From contig JADJPY010000005.1 of assembly GCA_016713005.1 (NCBI GenBank), forward strand, positions 1 through 64,000: a stretch of DNA of 64,000 nt, in the 5' to 3' direction. Position 1 is the first letter of the stretch. Every line of letters begins with the position of its first letter. Shown here piece by piece: positions 45,961-54,391 of this stretch. The position numbers and the translations under genes are program-made. The DNA is from Ramlibacter sp. (GTDB lineage Bacteria > Pseudomonadota > Gammaproteobacteria > Burkholderiales > Burkholderiaceae_C). The notes under the pieces are model-generated. The model saw only the letters and a list, made by a program, of their open reading frames with translations, had not been told where the DNA came from and made no database searches.

Positions 45961-46924
45961 TTATTGCTGTCCTGATTGATTCATTCCTCTGAAAGCAAGA
46001 AATCCGGACGCAGCCAGTAGTGCCCTTTTCTGGTCTGACTGGACAAACGTTTCGAATACCTCCACATGCCGCTTTTGATGTCCGTACCTGAAGTTTTCTG
46101 GGATCCTCCAGTGCTTTAGCAATCTGGCGCTTGTGCACTTCGTCGCCATCAGCTTCAACCAGCACCGTCAGGAATTTGAAGACCTGTGGTGAGAGCGACA
46201 TCTCTATGCCGCCAACCAAGGCCACCCGCTTGGATGCAAGCAGACGCAGTGATGTTTCATCGGAGACGACACTGGAGCCAGCCCATCAACATAGGCTTCG
46301 AGGTTTCAATGACCAGACCGGCCTTTCAAGTTGGGCCTGCTCCCAGTGAAACAAATACGCGGCTCCCGGAGACTGCCACGTTGGAGATCAGCAATGTCGC
46401 TCGTGGTGATGGTCATATCAGCACCAGGCGCCAAGCTTTGTGCAAGAGCTTCTGCCACGCCTGCCTGATTGACCGCCAGTTTGACATCGAAAAACAGACT
46501 CTGACGACGGCGCTTGTATTCACGCTCGCTCCAGATGCCACAAAACGCTGGGATCCTTCCCGTTACGGGATACCGTGATTTCAGACCCAATGCCACATTG
46601 AGCCATTCCAGCGACCTTGGCTGGGCTTGCCTGCCAAAGCCGCGCCCGCTCTTTTGTCAGTGGCACCCAGCCGCATTCGCCACAATAAGCACGAAGACCA
46701 ATGTGTGATCCTGTTGCGGTCTGTTCCGGTCGGATTGCACCGCTCTTACAGTCTGGGCACAACACGGCATCTGCTATCTCATTTGTCAGACTCAGCGCTT
46801 CAGCATCCCTGAGATGGTTGAATACCTCGGCCCGTCCGCCAAGCCATACAGCATCTGGCAGGAGATGATGGCTAGGCTGCTCCAGCAACTTGGTCATCTC
46901 TGCCAGTGCTGGTGCATTGATCAT
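45961..46924 (-). pseudogene. Protein with zinc ribbon and C-terminal winged helix, several frameshifts
   Basis: The ATG at 46924 starts MINAPALAEMTKLLEQPSHH. A zinc-ribbon-like block has CPDCKSG and YCGECGW 28 residues later. After a shift near 46560, EYKRRRQSLFFDVKLAVNQA and MTITTSDIADLQRGSLREPR follow; further shifts near 46310 and 46255 lead to a winged-helix segment (MSLSPQVFKFLTVLVEADGD, EVHKRQIAKALEDP) like the DNA-binding domain of OmpR-type regulators. It ends GMNQSGQQ at 45961. About 320 residues if rejoined. It may be a phage early regulator; the family is not recognised. Confidence 0.45.
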
Positions 46925-46932
46925 CCCCACGA

Positions 46933-47900
46933 TCAAGCGCCTTCAACGGCAGTCACAGCGTGATCGGTAGACTCGGGAATCGGTGGTTTTTGCATTACCC
47001 CCAAGGCAAGCACAAACATCTCGGCCAGCCGTGCATCAGCCTCTTCCATGTCGAAGGTTGCTTGATGCCCGTGGGCTTCAAACCGATGTGAAGTGCCCGA
47101 CCTTTTTTGGAGTCTCCCTCCGGAGTGAAGTACAGGCTGACCGTTGCGCTGATGAAATTGAGCCCGATCCCATCAACGTCGTGGTGTGCTGCATCGGACA
47201 CACTCAATGCATCGGGTGCATCCTTTTCTGCTGGTGGCTTTACCGTAATCACATAGGGCTTTTGAACGGAGCGGACGCGGCATTCAGACAACCGGGCCTT
47301 CACCACCATGGTCAAGCAGATCCAATCCGCTATGTTCGTCCGGATTGACGCCCTCGCGCAACCGGTTGAGAAGAAAGAGTGGCTGACTCACGGTCAGCGG
47401 TTCCAGCGACTTCTTGAACACGTGTGCCCAGAGGACCAAGCAGCTTCTGACGCGCCTTCTCACCGCCTACGACCAACAAGTCAATCACACCATTTTCTGG
47501 ATAAATGATCGCGGTCATTCGCAAAGGCGGGCGCACGTCGCCACATCGTTTTGTCGTCTGCTCCAAACTCAAGGCTGCGCTGCAGGTTGTCTTCCACTCG
47601 GATGTCCAGCTGCACACCGCCGTCAAGATGACGGGTCAGTACGTCAATCTCCACAGGCACGGGGGACCCCTTTTTCGGCGTAAAGGCTTCGGCCAACGCT
47701 TTGCGCAGTGGATCAATGTCGACGGCTTCCAGGTGCAACTCTTGCCCGGTCGAAAGTTGAATACGACGCCACGTGCGCTTGCCAATTTCCGCATCAGCCT
47801 GCAAGATTGACTCGGCTTCGGAAAGTTTGGCAGGCCAGTTGATAAGCGCCCACAGAGCCCGTTCGGCATCACTTATGTGGTGCTCAAAGTCGTCCAGCAT
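46933..47900 (-). pseudogene. Hypothetical phage early protein, several frameshifts
   Basis: The start MLDDFEHHISDAERALWALI is at 47900. The first frame contains RTWRRIQLSTGQELHLEAVD and DVLTRHLDGGVQLDIRVEDN; shifts near 47515, 47410 and 47300 lead through VIDLLVVGGEKARQKLLGPL, then SVSDAAHHDVDGIGLNFISA and FTPEGDSKKG. The end (MEEADARLAEMFVLALGVMQ) stops with TGA at 46933-46935. About 320 residues rejoined, no known domain. It sits between the first early gene and the zinc-ribbon gene. Confidence 0.45.
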
Positions 47901-48166
47901 CGCGTGGCCCAGGGAACTGTGTTTCGCAGAGCCTGGACCCCGCGCACAGAAGCCAAGGACTTCACACGACGCAATTCAGCGTACACAAAACCCAACGCCC
48001 CCTCATCCAAGGCATCGAATCCTTTCTGGATGCTGGACTGAACCTCTTTTTCTGGTTGGCTCCAAGTTGCGTCCTCTGGCAATTCGATGCGACGAGCCTT
48101 AAAGTAAAACTCCCAGTACTGGTTGCGCACCTGGCGCACAAGATCACGATAGTTGAAGGCGGCCAT
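47873..48166 (-). CDS. Hypothetical phage early protein, first gene of the early operon
   Basis: This 97-residue protein starts MAAFNYRDLVRQVRNQYWEF with AAGGA eight bases before the ATG at 48166. It continues YFKARRIELPEDATWSQPEK and GFDALDEGALGFVYAELRR. The start of the next gene lies within its last codons. As the first gene after the strong early promoter it could be a regulator or host-takeover protein, but nothing in it shows this. Confidence 0.55.
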   Translation of the reverse strand: MAAFNYRDLVRQVRNQYWEFYFKARRIELPEDATWSQPEKEVQSSIQKGFDALDEGALGFVYAELRRVKSLASVRGVQALRNTVPWATRCWTTLSTT

Positions 48167-48300
48167 GTTTTTCCTTACAGGATGGCCGCCGTGCCGATGG
48201 CTTGTTCCGCGCGAGGCCTCGATTGAAGATACTGACACTCAACCCCGAAAAATTCCAACCAACCGTTACTAAAAGTGCTGCTATATCGGGTGTTTGCGTA

Positions 48301-48329
48301 AATATAAGGGTAATTGCTTATCTTGTAAA
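48301..48329 (-). promoter_or_regulatory. Strong sigma70-type early promoter of the prophage
   Basis: On the minus strand TTTACA (48329-48324) and TATATT (48306-48301) are separated by exactly 17 bases. Transcription would start near 48294 and run into the early operon. The dyad ATTTCG-TT-CGAAAT at 48338-48351 lies just upstream and a third ATTTCG at 48373-48378; these are candidate operators for the divergent XRE repressor. The whole 48167-48424 spacer is AT-rich. Confidence 0.6.
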
Positions 48330-48424
48330 GCAGCCAAATTTCGTTCGAAATAACGTAACATCGAAGGCTGCAATTTCGTACAGTGCACCGTTCAGTCAGG
48401 TGCCATTTAATAGTTGGAAAAATC

Positions 48425-48751
48425 GTGGCAACCCCTCTAGGCGAAAAGATCAGAAAGCTGCGCAAGGAAAAGAAGCTGAGCATGGACGCTCTTGCTGCCA
48501 ATGCAGACATGAGCAAGAGTTACCTGTGGGAATTGGAGAACAGCGATGGAATCAACCCCACCAGGGAGATCGTCGCCCGCATAGCCGCTGAACTGGATAC
48601 GACTCCAGAGTTCCTGTTCAATGATCCACAGGCAGACCAGCCTGTAGATGCTTTTGACAAAGCTTTCTTCAGAAACTATAAGAGCCTGAAGCCCGAGACG
48701 AAGCAGCAGTTGCTTGAAATCCTGAAGACCTTGAAGAAGACGCAAGGATGA
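48425..48751 (+). CDS. XRE-family phage repressor
   Basis: This 108-residue protein starts at GTG 48425. A helix-turn-helix is clear: IRKLRKEKKLSMDALAANAD, MSKSYLWELENSDG, with PTREIVARIAAELDTTPEFL. The acidic C-terminal part (AFDKAFFRNYKSLKPETKQQ) probably dimerises. It is transcribed away from the early operon and overlaps the ImmA-like gene by four bases. Expected role: keep the early promoter off in the lysogen. Confidence 0.8.
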   Translation: MATPLGEKIRKLRKEKKLSMDALAANADMSKSYLWELENSDGINPTREIVARIAAELDTTPEFLFNDPQADQPVDAFDKAFFRNYKSLKPETKQQLLEILKTLKKTQG

Positions 48752-49701
48752 CAACTGCGGATCTAGGACCGGTTCCATGGGCTGGACGTTTGAGCAGAAT
48801 GCTCGACGGGGTGCATGCGATCCATGGAGGTTCGCGATATCCGATAGACGTTGAGAACTTGATTCCAGAGATTCCCAGTGCGCACAACACCGGCGAGCCC
48901 ATCGTTGTGCAAGGACAGGAACTCGATCCGGAATTCGAGGGGGCACTGTTCAATTTGAACCCCGATCAACCAGGCAAGGGAAGCTGGGCTGTTGTTTACA
49001 ACCAGTCCATTGAATCGGAGGGCCGCATTCGATTCACCCTGGCCCATGAACTGGGTCACTACCTGGTCCATCGTCATCTCCATGGTGAATTCAACTGTAG
49101 CGAGGCCGATACGCTGCACTGGGACTCGCCTGAGAGACAAATGGAAAACCAGGCCAATATATTTGCATCCTGCCTGTTGATGCCAAGGCCAGACTTCGAG
49201 GCGCAAATCGGATCCAGCCCCATTGACCTTGATGTCTTGGGTGCATGTTCGAATCGGTATGGGGTGTCGCTGACTGCTGCCATCTTGAAATGGCTGGAAT
49301 TCACATCCGCACGGGCTGTTCTGGTGATGTCCCGCAACGGCAGAGTCCAGTGGGCGCGCGGCAGTGAATCGGGCAAGTGGATATCCATCGCTTTGAACAA
49401 GAAACGAAGCGACGGGCAGCGGACCCGCCTTCCCTCAAGCTGTGCCACTGTCCTGCAGACGAGCTCCAATGTCGACCGACAGGGTACTGAACTGGATGCC
49501 AGGGTCTGGTTTCCCAACGAACCATCGGGCATGACCCTGCGCGAAATGCGGCTGGTTTCAGATCAATACCGGCAAACGATGACCCTGCTTGTGTTGCCCG
49601 CTGAAATCAAGCCCTGGGAGCGAGACCAGACTCAAGAGGAAGATGAACTGGAAGACACCTACAACAGGTTCATCCGCAAGGGGCAGTTCCCTGTGCCATA
49701 A
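48748..49701 (+). CDS. ImmA/IrrE-type metallopeptidase
   Basis: This 317-residue intact protein has a zinc peptidase motif in FTLAHELGHYLVHRHLHGEF (HExxH) with ENQANIFASCLLMPR supplying the downstream ligand. The C-terminal 130 residues are a separate domain with RVWFPNEPSGMTLREMRLV. In ICEBs1 and related elements an ImmA protease cuts its XRE repressor after DNA damage or other signals; the ATGA overlap with the repressor gene here supports the same pairing. Confidence 0.82.
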   Translation: MTTADLGPVPWAGRLSRMLDGVHAIHGGSRYPIDVENLIPEIPSAHNTGEPIVVQGQELDPEFEGALFNLNPDQPGKGSWAVVYNQSIESEGRIRFTLAHELGHYLVHRHLHGEFNCSEADTLHWDSPERQMENQANIFASCLLMPRPDFEAQIGSSPIDLDVLGACSNRYGVSLTAAILKWLEFTSARAVLVMSRNGRVQWARGSESGKWISIALNKKRSDGQRTRLPSSCATVLQTSSNVDRQGTELDARVWFPNEPSGMTLREMRLVSDQYRQTMTLLVLPAEIKPWERDQTQEEDELEDTYNRFIRKGQFPVP

Positions 49702-50085
49702 AAGCGTTTGACCACGCTCCAGAAGCGATTTCCCCGCTTTTCGCATGCTGCCATTTTCGTAATTGCCCGCATTCGCCATTAGCAGCCAGCAACTCCCTCA
49801 TGGCGTTGGCCGCAGTCCTTCAGGACAATTTTGCTTCGAGCAAGTTGGACAAAAGAGGACCGGTAACCAATGCATGAAATCAACCACACACCACCGGAGC
49901 GAATGACTCCCAGAGCAACGCCGATTTGAGGTCGCGTCGCTGTTAGCAAGAGGGTTGGCGCGCCTTCGCACAACACATCCCTCTCAGTCCGCAAACATCG
50001 TCAAAAGCAGTGATGTTTCACTTGCCTTTTCTGGCCACCAGCGCGTTCATTCGGACCCCGTCAACAACAGACATACGGAGTCCTG
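49702..50085. other. Gene-free spacer between immunity and recombinase modules
   Basis: I see no supported gene in these 384 bases. The right end holds copy 4 of the shared leader and the DUF2924 ribosome-binding site. The rest has scattered short frames without coding character. Confidence 0.4.
50021..50051 (+). promoter_or_regulatory. Shared leader element, copy 4
   Basis: CTTGCCTT at 50021 and CAGCGCGTTCATT ending at 50051 match copies 1-3 in spacing. The DUF2924 start lies 35 bases downstream. The presence of this element 17-18 kb from the other three is what links the recombinase operon to the DUF3489 cluster. Confidence 0.6.
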
Positions 50086-50582
50086 ATGAGACCAAGCAAG
50101 CCCTACCCCACCCGCCACTGTCTCAGGCATCGCAGATTTCTCAGTTGCCCGAACTGGCCATGGCGGACATCAAGTCGCTTTGGCAACGGCTGTTCCACGC
50201 TGCGAACCCCACCCACAACCGGCAATTTCTGGAACGCCGGATTGCCTACAAATTGCAGGAAATCGAGTTTCGCAAGGTCGACCCAGGACTTCTTGATCGC
50301 AATAAGCGCCGCATCGAAAACTTGATTGAAACCGGCAAGGTCAAGACTCGAGACCCTGACTACCGTCCTGTGGCTGGCACCATGCTCACCCGCGAGTACC
50401 AGGGCAAGAATATCGCGTCATTGCCAGCGCCGATGGCAATTACAACTTTGACGGGCGGACGTTCCAGCCTGTCCCAGATCGCGCGGGGAAATTACCGGTA
50501 CGCGGTGGTCGGGGCCAGTATTCTTTGGTCTCAAAGCGCGTACTGAGAAAAGGCAGCGACTAGGAAGGGAGGTCGGTCATGA
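50086..50582 (+). pseudogene. DUF2924 protein, frameshifted
   Basis: After an ATG with GGAG upstream, the conserved frame reads LPHPPLSQASQISQLPELAM, ADIKSLWQRLFHAANPTHNR, FLERRIAYKLQEIEFRKVDP and GTMLTREYQGK. Near 50405 a base is lost and YRVIASADGNYNFDGRTF continues in another frame; later shifts lead to TGTRWSGPVFFGLKA and a probable TGA at 50580-50582 overlapping the recombinase ATG. DUF2924 proteins regularly precede serine recombinases of this type and are thought to assist them, with no experimental role I can name. Confidence 0.7.
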
Positions 50583-51941
50583 GCGACGTGCTGAAACGGC
50601 GCATGCGCTGCGCCGTCTACGCCCGTAAGTCCAGTGAAGAAGGGTTGGATCAGGAATACAACTCGATTGATGCGCAACGTGACGCAGGCCATGCCTATAT
50701 TGCCAGCCAGCGCGCCGAAGGCTGGTTCCGGTCGCCGACGACTATGACGACCCGGCCTTCTCCGGCGGAAACATGAAGCGCCCCGGACTCAAGCGCCTGA
50801 TGGCCGACATTGAGGCAGGCAAGATTGACGTGGTTGTGATCTACAAGATTGACCGGCTGACGCGCAGCCTGGCCGACTTTTCCAAGATGGTCGAGGTGTT
50901 TGAGCGCCAGGGTGTGTCCTTTGTATCCGTAACGCAGCAATTCCAACACCACAACCTCCATGGGGCGACTCATGCTCAATGTGCTGCTCTCGTTTGCACA
51001 GTTTGAACGCAGAGATTACCGGGGGAGCGGATCCGGGACAAGATCGCCGCCAGCAAGCGCAAAGGCATGTGGATGGGCGGTGTGCCACCTCTTAGCTACG
51101 ACGTAGAAAACCGGCGCTTGGTCCCCATCCACAAGAGGCCAAATTGATCCGCCATATCTTCACCGGTTCGTTGAACTAGGCTCCAGCACCAAACTGGTGA
51201 AAGAACTGAAACTCGACGGCGTGACCTCAAAGGCGTGGACCACCCAGAATGGCAAGGTTCGTTAGGGGCAAGCCCATTGACAAAGGGCCTGGTGTACAAG
51301 CTTCTGGGCAATCGAACCTACCTGGGCGAACTTCGCCACAAAGAGCAGTGGTACCAGGCCGAACACCTGCCGATCGTCGACCAGACTGTTTGGGACAGCG
51401 TACACGCCATCTTGGCCACCAATGGACGCTCCGCGCCAATGCCACACGGGCGACAACACCGTTCCTGCTCAAAGGTATCGTATTTGGCCATGATGGTCGG
51501 GCATTGACACCTTGGCACAGCACCAAGAAGACCACCGGAAAGCAGTACCGCTACTACTTGCCCATGCGCGACCTCAAAGGAACATGCTGGTGCATCCCGG
51601 ATTGCCTCGTATGCCAGCGGCTGATTGGAGTCGGCGGTACTCGACCAACTGCGCAACATTCTGCGCGCCCCAAATTGCTCAGCGACCTGGTGCCGCAAGC
51701 AAAGAAACTGGATCCAACTCTGGACGAAGCCAAAGTCACGGTGGCCATGACGCGCTTGGACCTGATCTGGGATCAGCTGTTTCCGGCAGAGCAGACTCGC
51801 ATCGTGAAGATGCTGATCGAGAAGGTGATTGTGTCGCCGAGTGACCTTGAGGTCAGGCTGCGGGCGAATGGCATTGAACAGCTGGTCCAGGAATTACAGG
51901 CGGATCGTGCGAGTACAAAGCGTGAAGAGGCAATGGCATGA
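50579..51941 (+). pseudogene. Large serine recombinase (resolvase/recombinase domains), heavily frameshifted
   Basis: The start MSDVLKRRMRCAVYARKSSE has the catalytic serine region (YARKSSEEGLDQEYNSIDAQ). The resolvase domain continues in shifted frames: MKRPGLKRLMADIEAGKIDV, VVIYKIDRLTRSLADFSKMV and RQGVSFVSVTQQF, then SMGRLMLNVLLSFAQFERE. The recombinase domain has KLDGVTSKAWTTQNGK and YKLLGNRTYLGELRHKEQWY, and a C-terminal helical part ends at 51941. At least six shifts are present. If repaired it would be about 450 residues. It is the only integrase candidate in the window and may have inserted the prophage. Confidence 0.75.
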
Positions 51942-52358
51942 ATGAGGTGCGCATCCACAAAACAGGAGCCAGAAATCTTCCAGTCAAGCGACGGTAACCT
52001 GACATTGTCGGTTCCCATCCAGTTCAAACGGCGTGCTGGACGCAAGCAAGTGACGCTGCCCAACGGTGAACCCGGTCTACCTCGACCGTGGGATACGGCA
52101 GCAACCTCGTTGCAACTGGCCCTGGCCAGGGGCCACAAATGGCTGGCAATGATGGAGTCTGGAGAGGTCAGCACCTTGACCGAAATAGCCAAGAAGGAGG
52201 GAATCGACAACAGCTACGTCAGCCGGATGGTCAACCTGACAACCCTGGCACCGGACATCATTGACGCCATTCTGCTCAATGAATTGCCGGACCATCTGAC
52301 ACTGTTCGATCTAGCTGTGGACCCACCCGCGCTGTGGGATGAGCAGCGCACGGCTTGA
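51938..52358 (+). CDS. HTH protein of the DUF2924-recombinase triad, one frameshift
   Basis: The ATG at 51938 overlaps the recombinase stop. MNEVRIHKTGA shifts near 51960 to EIFQSSDGNLTLSVPIQFKR, then GRKQVTLPNGEPG, ATSLQLALARGHKWLAMMES and an HTH like that of KorB/ParB proteins: TLTEIAKKEGIDNSYVSRMV. It ends PPALWDEQRTA, about 138 residues. Proteins of this kind complete the triad in many proteobacteria and probably regulate or target the recombinase. Confidence 0.65.
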
Positions 52359-52540
52359 GATTGTGTAGACCAGCCGATGTGACTGGGATAGAATTTTCCG
52401 CAGGTGCCCACCGTACTTGCACACGAGTAAAAAAGGCGTTTCCTCACAATTGTTGAAAACCTCTCTTTGAGCCTCGCCGTCGGGGACTTAAACGTGTGCG
52501 TCTGACCCGAAATTGGCGTGGCACACAGGAAAGGTTCGTT

Positions 52541-53736
52541 ATGACAATCAAAGAGCTCGCGTATTCCGCGCAGCAACAACTCCAAGCCAGCACCGGCAAA
52601 CCCCTCAAGAGAGCGCACATCTACGAGCTGCTGGCAGCCTCGTTTGGCTTCAACTCCTACGCCGCACTCGGGGTTGATTCCATTTTTACGCAGCAACGCC
52701 CGGGAGACAAGCGCCTTGGCGCCGACAGCGCTTTAGTTAGTGGGCGCTGCATCGAGCTTGGGTATCCACCGGAAATCGTGGATCTGGTCTCAGTAACGCT
52801 AGGGTCCTTCCTGGCAGAGCGCCAGATCGCCGTCGTGCGGATTTCAACGTTGATCAGCCAGCTGCGAGGGGATTGGTCCAGCCTAGACAACCATCCGATT
52901 GGCGACGACACCGAGCAGTTCACGGCGAGAAAGTCGATGGATCGCTTTCGGATCGATGGGGCGGTAGCGACGAGGGTGATTTCGCGCCACTCATGCTGGA
53001 TGGGTTGGAAGCGGCGGCCAGTAAAGGCAACGCTCTCGCTCACTACGCCCTGTCGCTGATCCATGCCCCCGACGACGATGAAGACACCGATCAGGGTGCT
53101 GGAAGCCCTTATTGGCATACGCAGGCACAACTGGGTCGTGTGCTGACAGGCGTGGAAAAGGAGTGGGCAGAGGCCCATGCGGCTCAACTCACTCAAGCGG
53201 ACAAGTACGCCAGCCATCTTCGCGAGGCTGGTCGACTCGGCAATCAACATGCGCTCCTCGACCTGGCGGAACGCTTTGGCGACCCGTCGTTCTTCGAGCG
53301 GCCGCGTCACGATGTTGGTGCAGATCCATCGGCCGTTGCCGAGATTGCCGAGCGACTTGGGCGCGTGGCTGATGCAAAACACTGGCTTACCGTGGCTGCC
53401 GAGAGTGGGGACACGGATGCCATGCTCCGCCTGATCGAAGAACACGATCAGGGAGATCTGGCTCGGTGCTGGACTTGGGTGTATCTGTCCAGGCTGGTCG
53501 GCACGGACCTCTCCAAGGACGCTCACTACGCGATCAACGAGGACGGGTCGGAGTACGACGATGACGTCGGTGGTCCCGCCTATGCAGCGGGCCGTGACGG
53601 CGTAGATCTCGACCCTCTCAGTGCGGAGCAAGATGCTGCCGCCAAGGATGCGCGCGGGACCTTTTCGAGCAAATTCAACGGGCTGCTGCTCCGACGCACC
53701 GACGGTAGGGTGGCGGAAGTTGCTCCCTCCGGGTAG
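52541..53736 (+). CDS. Sel1-like / hypothetical protein, one frameshift
   Basis: The start MTIKELAYSAQQQLQASTGK has AAAGG upstream. The first frame (HIYELLAASFGFNSYAALGV) slips near 52930-52990; the second frame (DEGDFAPLMLDGLEAAASKG) contains helical repeats of Sel1 character: NALAHYALSLIHAPDD, NQHALLDLAERFGDPSF, VADAKHWLTVAAESGDTDAM. It ends RVAEVAPSG at 53736. About 395 residues rejoined. Function unknown; proteins with this mix often accompany mobile islands. The gap of 182 bases before it holds no gene. Confidence 0.5.
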
Positions 53737-53806
53737 CAATACCAGAAATCAACCGATTGATTAGTCCGCACGTAAACCATTGATTTTTATGGGCATGAAC
53801 CGAAAA

Positions 53807-53917
53807 TCTTGCGGACTTCAGGTCATTTGGGGTGCTCTCCGGTGCGGAGACTATTGGCCCGGAGAGAGCAAAAGGTGCCGAATTTCGGGCTCCCGGAAAA
53901 CCGCGAAGTCCGCAAGA
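53807..53917. repeat. Nested palindrome beside the tmRNA terminator
   Basis: TCTTGCGGACTTC at 53807-53819 and its exact complement GAAGTCCGCAAGA at 53905-53917 flank a second dyad TGCTCTCCGG/CCGGAGAGAGCA in the middle. The 111-bp unit lies at the accessory-core boundary and could be a folded RNA, a recombination site or a miniature inverted-repeat element. Confidence 0.5.
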
Positions 53918-53953
53918 ACCCTCGGGAACCCCAATGAACACGCGGGTTTAGGC

Positions 53954-53984
53954 AAAAAAAATCCAACCGGATGACCGGTTGGAT
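53954..53984 (-). terminator. Rho-independent terminator of tmRNA
   Basis: On the minus strand ATCCAACCGG-TCAT-CCGGTTGGAT is followed by a run of seven T, eight bases past the mature CCA end. This is a textbook intrinsic terminator. Confidence 0.9.
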
Positions 53985-53992
53985 TTTGTGTA

Positions 53993-54379
53993 TGGTGGAG
54001 CTGGCGGGAATTGAACCCGCGTCCGCAAGCCTTGTTCGTACAGTTCTACATGTGTAGCCGTCTGATTTGAGTCTCGCTTCCTGAATCGCGCAGCGGCACG
54101 CTAAACAGGACGCCAGCAACCTATTGTCTCGTCCTGCGCCAAGTTACCCGGCGCGGGACCAGCCCCTGAAATTATCTTTGCAGCCTGGACTGTTCAGCTT
54201 GCGCCAAACAACCCTTGCCCAGCCCAGAGGCCTGCTGTTGCAAAGCTCACCGGCAATTAAGCGGCGAGTGCGAAACGTTCGTCGTTTGCAGTTAGTTTGT
54301 TTGAATCTGTTTTACGAGCACATTCAGCTCGACATGCCCTGCCACGCGTCCGAACCCACGTCGAAACCAGTGCAGCCCC
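53993..54379 (-). ncRNA. ssrA: tmRNA (transfer-messenger RNA)
   Basis: The tmRNA rescues stalled ribosomes by acting as tRNA and mRNA. The 5' end GGGGCTG (54379) pairs with the 3' end that carries AGCTCCACCA (CCA at 53995-53993); the T-arm GGTTCGAA-like loop reads as the complement of GGGAATTGAACCC. The tag frame, on the minus strand near 54252-54285, codes ANDERFALAA then TAA. Length 387 nt is normal for betaproteobacteria. The promoter lies inside the end of gph: the -10 TAAAAT (54394-54389) overlaps the gph stop codon, with TCTTGC 17 bases upstream. tmRNA 3' ends are frequent integration sites. Confidence 0.95.
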
Positions 54380-54391
54380 AAGACTCCCATT

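Noticed and set aside
5740..52400. A direct repeat between the left junction (near 5.77 kb) and the end of the recombinase module (near 52.37 kb), based on GTGTAG.
   Set aside because: Only six bases match and flanks differ; not enough to call attL/attR.
53905..54034. The shared 9-mer GTCCGCAAG in the palindrome and in the tmRNA 3' part as an attachment-site repeat.
   Set aside because: Too short, not at the CCA end, and explained by chance or by the palindrome itself.
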